From the NCBI GenBank assembly GCA_964445695.1, contig CAYULF010000029.1, positions 1 through 64,000 on the forward strand: a stretch of 64,000 bases of DNA, written 5' to 3'. This DNA comes from JAUIKM01 sp964445695 (lineage in GTDB: Bacteria; Bacteroidota; Ignavibacteria; Kapaibacteriales; UBA7675). The position numbers and the translations under genes are program-made. Numbering within the stretch: position 1 is the first letter of the stretch; each line of letters starts with the position of its first letter. A model generated the notes under the pieces. It worked only from the letters and a program-made list of their open reading frames with translations. It searched no databases and had not been told where the DNA came from. Shown piece after piece: positions 51,220 to 60,515 of this stretch.

Positions 51220-53325
51220 TCACTCCACCATCACCCTGTCCACGTAACACCACACCCAGGTCTCACCGGGCTCTACCGAGCGAATCAACGGATGCCCGCT
51301 GCTCTGCGCGTGTTTGCTCGCGTGACGGTTCGGTGAGTCGTCGCAGCAGCCGACGTGCCCGCAGCTTAAACACACGCGCAGGTGCACCCAGCTGTCGCCG
51401 CGGCGCAGGCATTCCTCGCAGCCGTCCGATCGCGGGATTACTTTTACTTCCGATGTTAAGTGTGAACACCCGCTCACATCCACGGCGACGGCAGGCACAA
51501 CGATTGTGCTTTCCGTGTCGACGCGCGTGCGTGCGCCGTGACGGCGCGGCGCAGGTGCGGGAAGAGTGTTGTCCTGTTTCAGTACCGCGGCGTAGTTGTT
51601 CTCGCGGATGCGCTGTACCTCCGCGCTAATCATGCCTTCGTCCACTTTGTAGTCGCGCAGCAGCTCGGCAAAGAGCTGAACAATGCTTTCATGCTCCTCG
51701 GCGATGACGCAGTGTGCGCCCGCCTCATGCAGATGATCGACTTCCGATACGTAGCGCGTGCGCGCCACTATACGCAGCGCCGGGTTCATCGCGCGCGCCA
51801 CGCCAATGATATGCGCCGTCGTCTCGGGGTTGTCGTCCGCTATAACCAGCAGGCGCGCCGCGCCCGCGCCCGCGCGCTGCAACGTCATGTTTTTTGTGGC
51901 GTCGCCGCGCAGGACCGGAAGGCCCTCCGCCTCGGCTTCCAGCGCGCCCTCCGGACTCAAGGTCGTGATGACGTAAGGCACATCGGCATTGCGCAAGACC
52001 TGTACCAGGTGGCGCGCCGCGTTGCCGTATCCTGCAATGATAATATGATCGCTCAAATCGATGCTGTGCTCGTCTTCTACACTTGCCATCTCCGTTTGCA
52101 TCGATTCCACCATTTTATCTGCGCTGCGGCGGCGCAGCCAATCCGCCCCGCGCGCGCCTGCAATGCGCAGGAAGGGCGTCATCACCATCATGATAACGGT
52201 CGCGGCGATAAAGGCCTGCGAGCCCAGCCCCTCCATGCCCGCCGGAAACAGCCCCGCATCGCGGCCGACGCGCTCTAACACAAAGGAGAACTCGCCGATC
52301 TGCGCCAGCAGCATGCTCGACGCAAACACCACAGGCATGGCGTAGCCCAGCAGGCGCACGCTCACCGCCGTTGTTAGCAGTTTGATCAGAAATACCACCA
52401 GCACGCAGGCCAGCACAAGCGGCAGATTGTTCAGCAGAAAACTCACGTCCAGCAGCATGCCGACGGAAACAAAAAAGGTCGCGCTGAAGATGATCTGCAG
52501 CGGCATGATCTCGCTCATCGCATGTTCGCTGAAACGGCTCTCGCTGACGATCAACCCTGCCAGGAAGGCGCCGAGTGAGAGACTGACGTCGGCCAGACTG
52601 GTCAGATATGCCGTGCCGAGACACACACCGATAACCGTCAACAGGAAGATCTCCGGCGAACAAGTGCGCGCCACCGCTTCCAACAGCTTGGGCATCACCC
52701 GCCGCGCCACAAGCAGCACCAGTACGATGATGACGCCGGCCTTGCCCAACGCCAGCACGATGTCCAGCGGCGAACCCGCGCCGCCCTCGCCCAGGAAAGG
52801 CACGAGCATAACCATGACGATGATCGCCAGATCCTGAAATATCAGCAGGCCCAAACCCACCTGGCCGTGCTCCGCATTGATCTCCCCGCCGTTGTTGAGC
52901 ACTTTCAGCACGATGGCGGTTGACGATAACGCCACCAGAAAACCGGTAAAAACGCCCGCCTGCCAGGAGACGCCGCAGAGTACAAGAATGCCGGTCGTCA
53001 AGCCCGTCACAAGCAGAACCTGAAGCCCCCCGCCGCCGAAAATCAGGCGCTGGATGCGCGCCAGTTTTTCGAGGCTGAACTCGATTCCTATCGTGAACAG
53101 CAGCAGAATCACGCCGACCTCGGCGGCGGCGTCCACGAGCGCCTGGTCCTTCACCAGCCCCAATCCCATCGGGCCGATCAGCACGCCGGCCAGCAAAAAG
53201 CCGACGATCGGCAGGATTCCGATGCGCTGGCACACAAATGCGATCAACGCACCCGCAATGATCAGCGCGGCGATTTCCACAAAAAATTCGGGCGCGGCGC
53301 CCGCGGCAAGCAAGAGATTCATCAT
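51220..53325 (-). CDS. CPA2 monovalent cation/proton antiporter with RCK domain and C-terminal UBP zinc finger
   Basis: 701 aa from ATG 53325 (MMNLLLAAGAAPEFF). About 12 membrane helices (to about 400) of the KefB/YbaL type (GFLLAGVLIGP, FTIGIEFSL, FLVALSSTAIVLKVL, FQDLAIIVMVMLVPFL). Then a TrkA_N/RCK nucleotide-binding domain (HIIIAGYGNAARHLVQVL) and, at the end, a UBP-type zinc finger with Cys/His at CSHL, CEECLRRGDSWVHLRVCLSC, HVGCCDDSPNRHASKH and GHP. It should exchange K+ or Na+ for protons in the inner membrane, gated by the RCK domain. The zinc finger, in eukaryotes a ubiquitin-end binder, has no known role in bacteria; similar fusions occur elsewhere. Confidence 0.9.
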   Translation of the reverse strand: MMNLLLAAGAAPEFFVEIAALIIAGALIAFVCQRIGILPIVGFLLAGVLIGPMGLGLVKDQALVDAAAEVGVILLLFTIGIEFSLEKLARIQRLIFGGGGLQVLLVTGLTTGILVLCGVSWQAGVFTGFLVALSSTAIVLKVLNNGGEINAEHGQVGLGLLIFQDLAIIVMVMLVPFLGEGGAGSPLDIVLALGKAGVIIVLVLLVARRVMPKLLEAVARTCSPEIFLLTVIGVCLGTAYLTSLADVSLSLGAFLAGLIVSESRFSEHAMSEIMPLQIIFSATFFVSVGMLLDVSFLLNNLPLVLACVLVVFLIKLLTTAVSVRLLGYAMPVVFASSMLLAQIGEFSFVLERVGRDAGLFPAGMEGLGSQAFIAATVIMMVMTPFLRIAGARGADWLRRRSADKMVESMQTEMASVEDEHSIDLSDHIIIAGYGNAARHLVQVLRNADVPYVITTLSPEGALEAEAEGLPVLRGDATKNMTLQRAGAGAARLLVIADDNPETTAHIIGVARAMNPALRIVARTRYVSEVDHLHEAGAHCVIAEEHESIVQLFAELLRDYKVDEGMISAEVQRIRENNYAAVLKQDNTLPAPAPRRHGARTRVDTESTIVVPAVAVDVSGCSHLTSEVKVIPRSDGCEECLRRGDSWVHLRVCLSCGHVGCCDDSPNRHASKHAQSSGHPLIRSVEPGETWVWCYVDRVMVE

Positions 53326-53407
53326 TCGGTGAGCTTTCGATTCAGATACCCAGCAACTGCGGCGATAAATTACCGGCGCGGCAGGCAAATTACAAATGGA
53401 CGCCGCT

Positions 53408-54244
53408 TCAGTCCGGCGCGGCCTGACAGCGCGGGCAGACATGCGTGGAACGCTGCGCCAGCACCAGGCGAATGACCGTCTCGCCGCAGCGCGGGCAGGC
53501 TTCGCCCGTGCGACGGAAAATGCGCAGATCTTCCTTGTTGCCGCCTCGTCGGCCGGCCACCGAGTAAAAAGTCGTTTTGCCTGTGCCCAGCGTCGTGCCC
53601 AGATTTTTCAGCCCGCGCTCAAGCACGAGCGGAATGGTCTTGTGCAGGCGCTTTAATTCGGCAGGTGTGAGCGTGTCGGCACGGCGCGCAGGATGCAGTT
53701 TTGCCTCCCACAGCGCTTCGTCGATGTAAATGTTGCCCAGGCCCGCCACTATTTCCTGGTCGAAGAGGAGCGCTTTGATCATGCGCGAACGACCCGCCAG
53801 CAATGCCTCGAATGTTTTCAGGTCAAAGTCCGCGCTGAGCGGCTCGACGCCCAGTTTGCCGAGTGTCTCCTGCGGTTCGCGCGTCAGAATCATGCGGCCG
53901 AATTTGCGCGTGTCGTGGAAGCGCAGCTCGCGTCCGTCGTCCAGCGTCAGCGCCACGTGTTCGTGTTTGGAGCGCGGCTCCTGCGGCGCGGTGAAGTGCA
54001 GCCGGCCGGACATGCGCAGGTGAATCAGCAACGTGAAGTCTTCGCTCAGCTGCGCCTTTATCCATTTGGCGCGGCGGCTCAGCGTTTCAAAGCGCCGCCC
54101 CGTGATTGCCGCGGCAAATTCTTCCGGCGTCAAGCCGCGCACCGTGCGCGGCCAGCTCACGTCGGCGGCCAGCACGCGGCGGCCGGTCAGTCCGGCGGCG
54201 TCGAGATCGTTGACGACTGTTTGTACTTCGGGCAGTTCGGGCAT
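53408..54244 (-). CDS. mutM: Formamidopyrimidine-DNA glycosylase
   Basis: 278 aa from ATG 54244, with GGAG 8 nt upstream. MPELPEV gives the catalytic Pro2 (after Met removal) and Glu3. The helix-two-turn-helix DNA-binding part (LLFDQEIVAGLGNIYIDEALW) and the C-terminal zinc finger (CPRCGETV ... CPRC, four Cys) are intact. The Lys of RRAKWIKAQL matches the conserved K57 position. It removes oxidised purines such as 8-oxoguanine and cleaves the strand. The length is normal. It is followed by the antiporter gene after 82 nt, with no functional link. Confidence 0.96.
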   Translation of the reverse strand: MPELPEVQTVVNDLDAAGLTGRRVLAADVSWPRTVRGLTPEEFAAAITGRRFETLSRRAKWIKAQLSEDFTLLIHLRMSGRLHFTAPQEPRSKHEHVALTLDDGRELRFHDTRKFGRMILTREPQETLGKLGVEPLSADFDLKTFEALLAGRSRMIKALLFDQEIVAGLGNIYIDEALWEAKLHPARRADTLTPAELKRLHKTIPLVLERGLKNLGTTLGTGKTTFYSVAGRRGGNKEDLRIFRRTGEACPRCGETVIRLVLAQRSTHVCPRCQAAPD

Positions 54245-54403
54245 GCCGGCGCTCCGCTGATTAATTGGTCTGGTCCAAGTGTAAAGCGGACCGCAACTGC
54301 CGGACCGCATGGCCGCAAAGCGGGCGAACGGCGCTGCGACTTATTGTACACTTTCGCTCTGTCGCAGCTCGGAGCACCGCCGCTTCCGCCCCGGTGACAA
54401 ACA

Positions 54404-54441
54404 TAAAAAAAGCCGCAAACGACATTCATGTCATCTGCGGC
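54404..54441 (-). terminator. Rho-independent terminator
   Basis: On the minus strand GCCGCAGATGACAT pairs with ATGTCGTTTGCGGC (two wobbles; 54412-54441) and is followed by TTTTTTTATG. It lies 33 nt after the stop at 54475. Confidence 0.88.
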
Positions 54442-54474
54442 CGCGGCATTCAGCGCTCAACTATCTGTTGAGCA

Positions 54475-54852
54475 TCAGTCCGGACAGTCGGTGCAGCAGT
54501 AGGTCACGGTGATTGTCACACCGCAGGAATAACCGCCCTTTACCACTTCGCGCTCGATGGAACGAACGTGGATGCCGCCGCAACCACGCGTGCGACATTC
54601 CTCACGTGCGCATTGCAACGCCGCGCGCGTCAGTTCCTCGGTTTTGGCTTCAATCGAGGCGTCGTCGCATTCCGTGTGGCCGGCGCGCACGCAGGTCAGG
54701 TAATCGGTGTCGCAGACCGGTTCGTCACCGGTGTCGTTCTGCATAAGCATGTCGACGAGCACGGTCGGCTCATCGGCGAGAGCGTCGGCATTGACGGCCG
54801 GAACGGCGAGAATCAGTGCAAAGCAGGCGAGTATTCCTAAGAAGCGTTTCAT
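54475..54852 (-). CDS. Secreted Cys-rich protein, 125 aa
   Basis: From ATG 54852 (MKRFLGILACFALILAVPA), with AGGA 8 nt upstream. Signal peptide about 1-23. The mature part is acidic and has about 12 Cys: CDTDYLTC, HTEC, ALQCAREECRTRGCGG, SCGVTITVTYCCTDC. The dense Cys pattern suggests disulfides in the periplasm or outside. I recognise no family, and it does not share the RICRWYCGWCC core of the 34-36 kb pair. It is monocistronic with its own terminator. Confidence 0.75.
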   Translation of the reverse strand: MKRFLGILACFALILAVPAVNADALADEPTVLVDMLMQNDTGDEPVCDTDYLTCVRAGHTECDDASIEAKTEELTRAALQCAREECRTRGCGGIHVRSIEREVVKGGYSCGVTITVTYCCTDCPD

Positions 54853-55151
54853 GTTGGCTATCCTGTAAGAAGTTAAGAGATCAATTGGTTGGCCCATTTG
54901 GTGGGGGCAGTGTTTCATCCACGCATTGCATTGGGTCGGCCGGTTTGTCCGCTGCGGTGACGCGTCGGCAAACAGCGTCTGCTGCGGATCGCGGGTACGC
55001 GCTCCGGCTTCGGTCACAGAGTCGGGTCAGGTCGTCGGCAGTTGGTCGGTGCGCCGTCCGGGTGTTGAACTCGGCAGTTGATCGGATGCGCTGAACGCCG
55101 CGTCAAGTATACGCAGCCGCGCGTTGCCAGGCAATTGATTGCGGCACTAAA
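54853..55151. other. Intergenic, no gene seen
   Basis: 299 nt between two minus-strand genes. A frame here to 55017 is only the upstream extension of the Cys-rich gene. The GTCGG-rich stretch 54930-55080 shows a loose recurring GTCGG pattern but no structure I can name. Confidence 0.4.
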
Positions 55152-55934
55152 TCACTGTCGGGTCATAAGCGGAACAAAGGGGTCGCCGCCCGGCAGCAGG
55201 TCCGGCATCGACGCGGCGCCTGCGATGTGCGTCAGCTCCAGGTCCAGAAATGCAATGCGGTGTTTCTGCGCAATTTTTGCGCCGCCCGGCAGACCTTGCC
55301 AGTCTTCCCAGGACGCTTCCAGCCCGCCCAGGGGAATCAGCGACACCCACATTTTCCAGCTCGTCGGCAGGCCGTTTTTGTCGCAGCGGATCAGATAGGA
55401 ATCGCCCGGCGTTTCCCCGCCCCGGCCAAAGTGCAGCAGCAGTTCGTCCACGCCGTCGCTGCGCCGCACGATTTCGCGCCGCACGCCCGGGTCGAACATT
55501 TTGGCAAACGGATTGAGCCAGAAGGAGTCGTTAATCCAGTATTCGCGCGCCGTGGCGAGCAGTTCGGCTTCCAGTTCCGCGTCGTGTACGCGCGCGCCGC
55601 CGCTCATCGCAACTCCCTGTTCCGCCTCCTCGCCGTCGTAGAGATGCAGGTAGACCTCGTATTCGTCGAACTGCACGCGCAGCATGTTGCGGTCGCGGTC
55701 CCACAGGTGTGTGCGCCGCCCGGCAAAGGTCCACCGCACGGCGCGTATATCGTCCCACTCTTCCGTCCCCACGGCCCTCATAATGCTGCGAGCCAGACTG
55801 TCGGCATCCGCGTGTTCTTCCCCCTGCGGCAGCGATTCGTCCATGATCAGCCAGGCGGCGGCCGCTCCGATTAGCAGCAGCGCGGCGGCGAACATGATGA
55901 TGCGCCTTCGCCGTCGTCGTTTTTCCAGATCCAC
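55152..55934 (-). CDS. Membrane-anchored hypothetical protein, LolA-like fold possible
   Basis: 260 aa from GTG 55934. An Arg-rich N-terminus and one membrane helix (IIMFAAALLLIGAAAAWLIM) anchor it, with the body outside. The remainder is rich in Trp and strands: VRWTFAGRRTHLWDRDRNMLRVQF, WINDSFWLNPFAKMFDPG, LLHFGRGGETPGDSYLIRCD, PLGGLEASWEDWQ. The pattern resembles a family seen in several phyla whose fold may be like the lipoprotein carrier LolA. No function known. It is oriented away from the CNNM gene. Confidence 0.65.
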   Translation of the reverse strand: MDLEKRRRRRRIIMFAAALLLIGAAAAWLIMDESLPQGEEHADADSLARSIMRAVGTEEWDDIRAVRWTFAGRRTHLWDRDRNMLRVQFDEYEVYLHLYDGEEAEQGVAMSGGARVHDAELEAELLATAREYWINDSFWLNPFAKMFDPGVRREIVRRSDGVDELLLHFGRGGETPGDSYLIRCDKNGLPTSWKMWVSLIPLGGLEASWEDWQGLPGGAKIAQKHRIAFLDLELTHIAGAASMPDLLPGGDPFVPLMTRQ

Positions 55935-56518
55935 GTCTCTCTCGTTCCTCCTGCTCTTCCAGCTGTTCTCGTCGCCGGGCAGTGACGCACAAAAATGCGC
56001 TTTGGTGCCGCGCGGGGCATTTTATTCGGCTTACTGCCGCTCGCCGGTCGGGTTTGACCTGTCATTCCTGAGCACTTCGCCGTCGGCTCCGGCCGCGGCT
56101 TGTTTTTTCCTCTTGCTCGTCGGCGTGCTGGAGACCGCACAGTTGCGGGCCGGTTTTGAGCACGCCGGCCTCGCATCCGGTGGCAATCTTTGAGTGTTAA
56201 ATGCGGCGTCTTTGAACCGCGCTCTCGAACGTTCAGTGTCAAACCCGCCGACAAACAAAAGAGTCAAAAGAGCCTGAGACCGCCGTGAAGCGCAAGCGCA
56301 ACAAGGGCTCAAAGCGATCCGGAAAGCGTTAAATGTCGCGTGTAAAACGCGGCCCGATTCCATTGCAGCACATGTTAAACAACTTAAACAAGGGCGGGCG
56401 GCGCGGGCGACCGAGAAACAACGCGTAAAATCCGGCGCGCGGGGAGCCGTCGCATGCTGTGATGCGCACATGCGCCGACCTAAGAACGTTAAATATTTAA
56501 CAAACCTGCGCTGTTCCG
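55935..56518. other. Divergent intergenic region, no gene seen
   Basis: 584 nt. Frames are antisense- or Arg-rich and unconvincing. GTTAAAC and CTTAAAC strings occur close together near 56371-56390. Promoters for both flanking genes should be here. Confidence 0.5.
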
Positions 56519-57604
56519 ATGACGCTGCTGATCCTCTTTGTCTTTGTAGCCCTGGCTTTTTCCTTTTTCTGTTCGATAGCCGAGGCCGTGCTGCTGAGCT
56601 TGACGCCGAGTTATGTCGCCACGCTGGAGGCGCGCAATCCCAAAGCGGGCAAGCGGCTGGCGCACCTGAAGGAAAATGTGGATCGGCCGCTCGCGGCCAT
56701 CCTGAGTCTGAACACCATCGCACATACCATCGGCGCTGCGGGTGCGGGGGCGCAGGCCGCAATCGTTTTCGGCGAAGCCTGGCTGGGCGTGGCTTCGGCC
56801 GTGCTGACGCTGCTGATCCTCGTCTTCTCCGAAATTATCCCGAAAACGCTGGGCGCGGTGCACTGGCGCAGAATGGCGCCGTCCATCGGCACGATGCTGG
56901 AAATGCTCGTGACCGCGCTGAAACCCTTTGTGTGGCTGTCGGAAATCATCACGCGCGCCATCGGCGGCAAGAAAAAGACGGCGGTGTTTGACCGCGAGGA
57001 GTTTTCGGCGCTGGCGGATATCGGCAAGCGCGAGGGCGAGCTTCACGCGGGCGAGTCGCAGATCCTGCGCAATCTGATGCGTTTTTCATCGGCAAACATT
57101 CGCAGCATTATCACGCCGCGCCCGGTGGTGTTTATGCTGCCGCAGGAAATGACGGCGGCCGAATTTGTGGCGCAGCACCTCAACGTTCCCTTTTCCCGCA
57201 TTCCGCTCTTCGCCGGCGACCGCGACCACGTAGCGGGATTTGTGCTGCGGCGCGACGTCCTGCAGACCTATGTGCGCGGTGAAGGCGCGCGGCCGCTGCA
57301 GGACCTGCACCGCGACATCCGCGCGGTGCCCGACAACCTGGCGCTGATGCACCTTTTTAATCTCCTGATGCGCGAACGCCGCCACATCGCGCTCGTGCAG
57401 GACGAGTACGGCGGTTTTGCCGGCATTGTCACGTTGGAAGACGTCATCGAAACGCTGCTGGGAATGGAAATTGTCGACGAGCAGGACACCTCGGTGGACA
57501 TGCAGGCGCTGGCGCGCCAGCGCTGGCAACGCAAAGCCGAACAGATGGGCATTGCTCTGAGCGACGACGGCCGCATTCTGCTGCCCGACTCGTCCGCGGA
57601 GTAA
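56519..57604 (+). CDS. CNNM/CBS-domain transporter protein (HlyC/CorC family)
   Basis: 361 aa. The CNNM transmembrane domain (about 1-160; FCSIAEAVLLSLTPSYVATL, SLNTIAHTIGAAGAGAQA, FSEIIPKTLGAVH) is followed by two CBS domains (about 190-320; FSRIPLFAGDRDHVAGFVLRRD, LVQDEYGGFAGIVTLEDVIE). Such proteins move or sense divalent cations such as Mg2+ or Co2+ and bind ATP-Mg through the CBS pair. The usual C-terminal CorC_HlyC domain is missing: the protein stops about 40 residues after the CBS pair. No clear Shine-Dalgarno site. Inner membrane. Confidence 0.9.
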   Translation: MTLLILFVFVALAFSFFCSIAEAVLLSLTPSYVATLEARNPKAGKRLAHLKENVDRPLAAILSLNTIAHTIGAAGAGAQAAIVFGEAWLGVASAVLTLLILVFSEIIPKTLGAVHWRRMAPSIGTMLEMLVTALKPFVWLSEIITRAIGGKKKTAVFDREEFSALADIGKREGELHAGESQILRNLMRFSSANIRSIITPRPVVFMLPQEMTAAEFVAQHLNVPFSRIPLFAGDRDHVAGFVLRRDVLQTYVRGEGARPLQDLHRDIRAVPDNLALMHLFNLLMRERRHIALVQDEYGGFAGIVTLEDVIETLLGMEIVDEQDTSVDMQALARQRWQRKAEQMGIALSDDGRILLPDSSAE

Positions 57605-57738
57605 GGCGCTCCGCACAATCAATTTGCTGTGCGCTTTTGCCGCCGACCAAAAAAAAGGCGATTTTCGCAATGGTCCGCGCCGCACGCCGAGCGCTTCATT
57701 CCCGGCGGCGGTCCTTTGTGTCATTCGGGAAGCTCTGT

Positions 57739-59103
57739 ATGAACTCCAGCCTCTGTATGCCGCGGTCCGGCACGACCGTCGCAGCCTCTCTGATTTTTTG
57801 CCTGCTTCTGGTGTTGTCCGGCTGCGGCGGTGCTTCCGACGAGGAACCTGCGGCGCAAACGGCCGAAACAACCGCGCCGGCCGCGAAATCCAATACCACC
57901 GCCAACCTGATGGCGCCGCGGCCGCCCACGACCAGCACGCTCAATGCGCCCAAGGGCAAACCGACACGCGCGGCCAAAGCGCGCGTGGAGGCCGCCAGAA
58001 CGCGCGTGCAGAACACGCCGGACAGCGCCGCCGCCGTCATCGAATTGGGCGAAGCGCTGCTGGATGAAGGCAGCACCAAAGAAGCCGCCGAAAACTTTGA
58101 GCGCGTGCTGCAGAAAAACGAGACCGACGTCAGCGCCATCCTCGGCCTGGCGCGCACCGCCATCGCCGACGGCGAGACCAAAACGGCCATCAGCCAGGTC
58201 AAAAAAGCGCTTGCCATCGACTCGCTCAACGCCCAGGCCTGGAACGAGTGGGGCCGCGCGCTCTACAATTCCGGTGAATCCAAAGAGGCGTTGGGCAAAC
58301 ACCGCCGCGCCCTGCAACTCGACTCCACTTATACCAACGCTCGCATGAACCTGGGCATCGCGCTGAACGCGCGCGGCAAGAGCAACGACGCCGTACGCGA
58401 ACTGACGCGCGCCGTGCGGGAAACGCCCGACGATTATCTGGTGCACTACAATCTGGGCATCGTGCTGAAAGACGCGGGCGAAAACGCGCGCGCCGCCGAC
58501 TTCCTGCGGCGCAGCACGGAACTGAACGCCGACTTTTATCCGGCCTTTGTGGAGTGGGGCAACGCCCTGATGAACCTGGGCAACTTTGAAGAATCGATCG
58601 ACAAGAGCCGGCAGGCAATCGAGGTCCATCCGCAGTGCGACCGCGCCTACCTCAACTGGGGCGTGGCGCTCTACAACATGAAACAGCTCGACGCCGCGGC
58701 GGAAAAATACCGCATGGTGATCGAACTCAATCCGAGTTTTGCCTTTGCCTACAACAACCTGGGTTACACGCTGACCGACCTGCAGCGCTACGACGATGCG
58801 ATTGAGCAGTTCAAAAAGGCGGTGGACCTGGACCCGCAAAACGCCATCTTCTACAACAACTGGGGCCGCGCCCTCAACGGCCAGGGCAAGTTCAACCTGG
58901 CGATCGACAAAATCACGCAGTCGATCAAACTCGCCCCGAAGAACCCGTTTGCATTCATGAACTGGGCCGACGCCCTGCTGGGTCTCGGCAAGGACGCGGA
59001 GGCGCGCCGCAAACTGTTTGAAGTCATCAAGCTGGATCCACAGCGCCTGGGACCGATCGCTCAGGCCAAAATCAACGACCTGAACGCGCGCAACAACGAG
59101 TAG
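57739..59103 (+). CDS. TPR lipoprotein
   Basis: 454 aa from ATG 57739, with GGGA about 9 nt before; the frame open from 57637 is not needed. Lipobox LVLSGC marks a lipoprotein. After a Ala/Thr/Pro linker come about ten TPR units (each ~34 residues, with N-x-x-W-G-x-A-L and F-x-x-A-I-x-K patterns; AFAYNNLGYTLTDLQRYDDA). It should be a periplasmic or outer-membrane-anchored scaffold for protein-protein contacts. Partner unknown. A strong bidirectional terminator follows. Confidence 0.88.
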   Translation: MNSSLCMPRSGTTVAASLIFCLLLVLSGCGGASDEEPAAQTAETTAPAAKSNTTANLMAPRPPTTSTLNAPKGKPTRAAKARVEAARTRVQNTPDSAAAVIELGEALLDEGSTKEAAENFERVLQKNETDVSAILGLARTAIADGETKTAISQVKKALAIDSLNAQAWNEWGRALYNSGESKEALGKHRRALQLDSTYTNARMNLGIALNARGKSNDAVRELTRAVRETPDDYLVHYNLGIVLKDAGENARAADFLRRSTELNADFYPAFVEWGNALMNLGNFEESIDKSRQAIEVHPQCDRAYLNWGVALYNMKQLDAAAEKYRMVIELNPSFAFAYNNLGYTLTDLQRYDDAIEQFKKAVDLDPQNAIFYNNWGRALNGQGKFNLAIDKITQSIKLAPKNPFAFMNWADALLGLGKDAEARRKLFEVIKLDPQRLGPIAQAKINDLNARNNE

Positions 59104-59161
59104 TCGCCGGGGCTCTGGATTCCGATCCGGCGCCGCGCCCGAAACAACTCTCAAAGCACAA

Positions 59162-59192
59162 AAAAAGGGCTCCCGAATCGGGAGCCCTTTTT
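59162..59192. terminator. Bidirectional Rho-independent terminator
   Basis: Near-perfect stem AAAAAGGGCTCCCGA/TCGGGAGCCCTTTTT (59162-59176 with 59178-59192), between convergent genes ending at 59103 and 59229. Confidence 0.9.
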
Positions 59193-59228
59193 CATTTCAA
59201 CTCATCGGGCGTGTATGTCGCCGGCGCC

Positions 59229-59654
59229 TTAGAGGGGCCAGTCGCGCAGCATGCGTTCGGTTTCTTCGGCATGGCCGCTTTCGTCTTTGAGCATGTCTTC
59301 CAGCATGACGGCAAGGCCTTTGTCGCCGTATTCGGCAGCTTCCCTGGCGCGTTCTTCGTACTGGGCAATCGCGGCTTCTTCGGCTTTCAGGACCGCCTGC
59401 AGCATTTCGCGATTGGTGCCGGCCGCCGGAACAGCGGAGGGAACCGTCGTCGGCTCGCCGCCGAGCGCCACAATTTTGTTGGCAAGAAACTGGGCGTGCG
59501 TCGACTCGTCGGTCACTTCTTCAAGAAAGAATTGCGCCAGCTGAGGTCGAAAAGGACCGGTCGCCTTGGCGGCATAGGTGATGTACTGAATGACGGCCGC
59601 CAGTTCGTTTGCCAGGTCCTTGTTCAGATTGTCGATTAATGTCTGCTTATCCAC
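59229..59654 (-). CDS. Ferritin-like diiron protein (bacterioferritin-type)
   Basis: 141 aa from GTG 59654, with GGGAG 6 nt upstream; the 147-aa frame from 59672 would start from a rarer codon. A four-helix bundle with paired metal-binding motifs: NELAAVIQYITYA, VTDESTHAQFLANKI (E-x-x-H), EEAAIAQYEERA and MLKDESGHAEETER (E-x-x-H). Conserved Glu/His fit a diiron centre, so iron oxidation/storage or oxidative-stress defence is likely. The E-L-A/Q-Y opening and length are nearer to bacterioferritin/DUF2202-like proteins than to Dps. Single gene. Confidence 0.82.
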   Translation of the reverse strand: MDKQTLIDNLNKDLANELAAVIQYITYAAKATGPFRPQLAQFFLEEVTDESTHAQFLANKIVALGGEPTTVPSAVPAAGTNREMLQAVLKAEEAAIAQYEERAREAAEYGDKGLAVMLEDMLKDESGHAEETERMLRDWPL

Positions 59655-59789
59655 AAATACTCCCGTTAGCAAGTTTTAGTCTTCAGTGAGTTTGTTGTGA
59701 CGAGAATTTGGCCTGAAAATTGTATTTCCGGGCTGCGGAGCGCAGTTCGCTCCACGCGCCAAATTACGTGCAGAAGGGCAATTATCCGA

Positions 59790-59823
59790 CACAAAAACGC
59801 CCCCGGATCCAGATCCGGAGGCG
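59790..59823 (-). terminator. Rho-independent terminator
   Basis: Arms 59798-59809 and 59812-59823 (CGCCTCCGGATC/GATCCGGGGGCG on the minus strand) pair with one wobble. TTTTTG follows on the minus strand. It ends the gene whose stop is at 59871. Confidence 0.8.
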
Positions 59824-59870
59824 CTGTGTAAATGATCCGCCACGGCCGGCGTTCGCCGGCCGCATGTGGC

Positions 59871-60515
59871 TCAGTACAGGTACACCGGCCCGTTGCAATC
59901 GTTGACGCACACGGTGCGCGCTTTGATTGTCAGTGTGCGCACCAGCTCCGAAAAATCGAGCCAGTCGCTCTTGACGCGGAAAGCGCCGCAGGGTGTCGTG
60001 ATCAAGGTCATCGTCGTGCCGGAGCCGATCAGGATAAAGGGCGGCGCCTTCGACTTCTTGGTCCGCGCCGTCGTGTGCAGCTGTTTGTGGTTGATGTCGT
60101 AGACCTCGTAGAGCGCCGTCACCGCAAACTTGAGCTCGTGCTCCTCCTTGAAGTGCATGATCGTCAGATCAAACCCGAAGTCGTACTCCTGCGCGTCGTG
60201 GTCCAGCGCCTTGCCGTGATAGTGATACTGCTCCGTGCTGTCCACCATGAGCAGCAGCGTAGACATGCGTTCAACCACCCCGGCCAGGCTGCCGGTGGTG
60301 TCGAAGCGTTCGTAGTGCTCGTCGAGCAGCTTGACCATGCGCTCGTGGATCGGCGGCAGTTTGCCGTGGCGACCGTCCTGGTCGCCGTTTTGGGCCGACA
60401 GGCCGGGAAGCGAAACCGCCGCACACATCAGCGCCGTCGCCAATAAAAAAATCAGTCTCGCAGAACGGCGTCGCCGGCGGCCGTCTGCGTTGAAGTCGTT
60501 TGTCAAACCGTGCAT
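59871..60515 (-). CDS. Secreted hypothetical protein, 214 aa
   Basis: GGAGAA lies 8 nt before the ATG at 60515. After a basic leader, the signal peptide (LIFLLATALMCAAVSLPGLSA) ends near residue 42. The mature part is charged and His-rich (STEQYHYHGKALDHDAQEYD) with Cys in TTPCGAF, VCVNDCNG. No family recognised. The conserved-looking Y-x-H-G-x-A-L stretch could bind a metal, but this is speculation. It is alone, with its own terminator. Confidence 0.65.
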   Translation of the reverse strand: MHGLTNDFNADGRRRRRSARLIFLLATALMCAAVSLPGLSAQNGDQDGRHGKLPPIHERMVKLLDEHYERFDTTGSLAGVVERMSTLLLMVDSTEQYHYHGKALDHDAQEYDFGFDLTIMHFKEEHELKFAVTALYEVYDINHKQLHTTARTKKSKAPPFILIGSGTTMTLITTPCGAFRVKSDWLDFSELVRTLTIKARTVCVNDCNGPVYLY

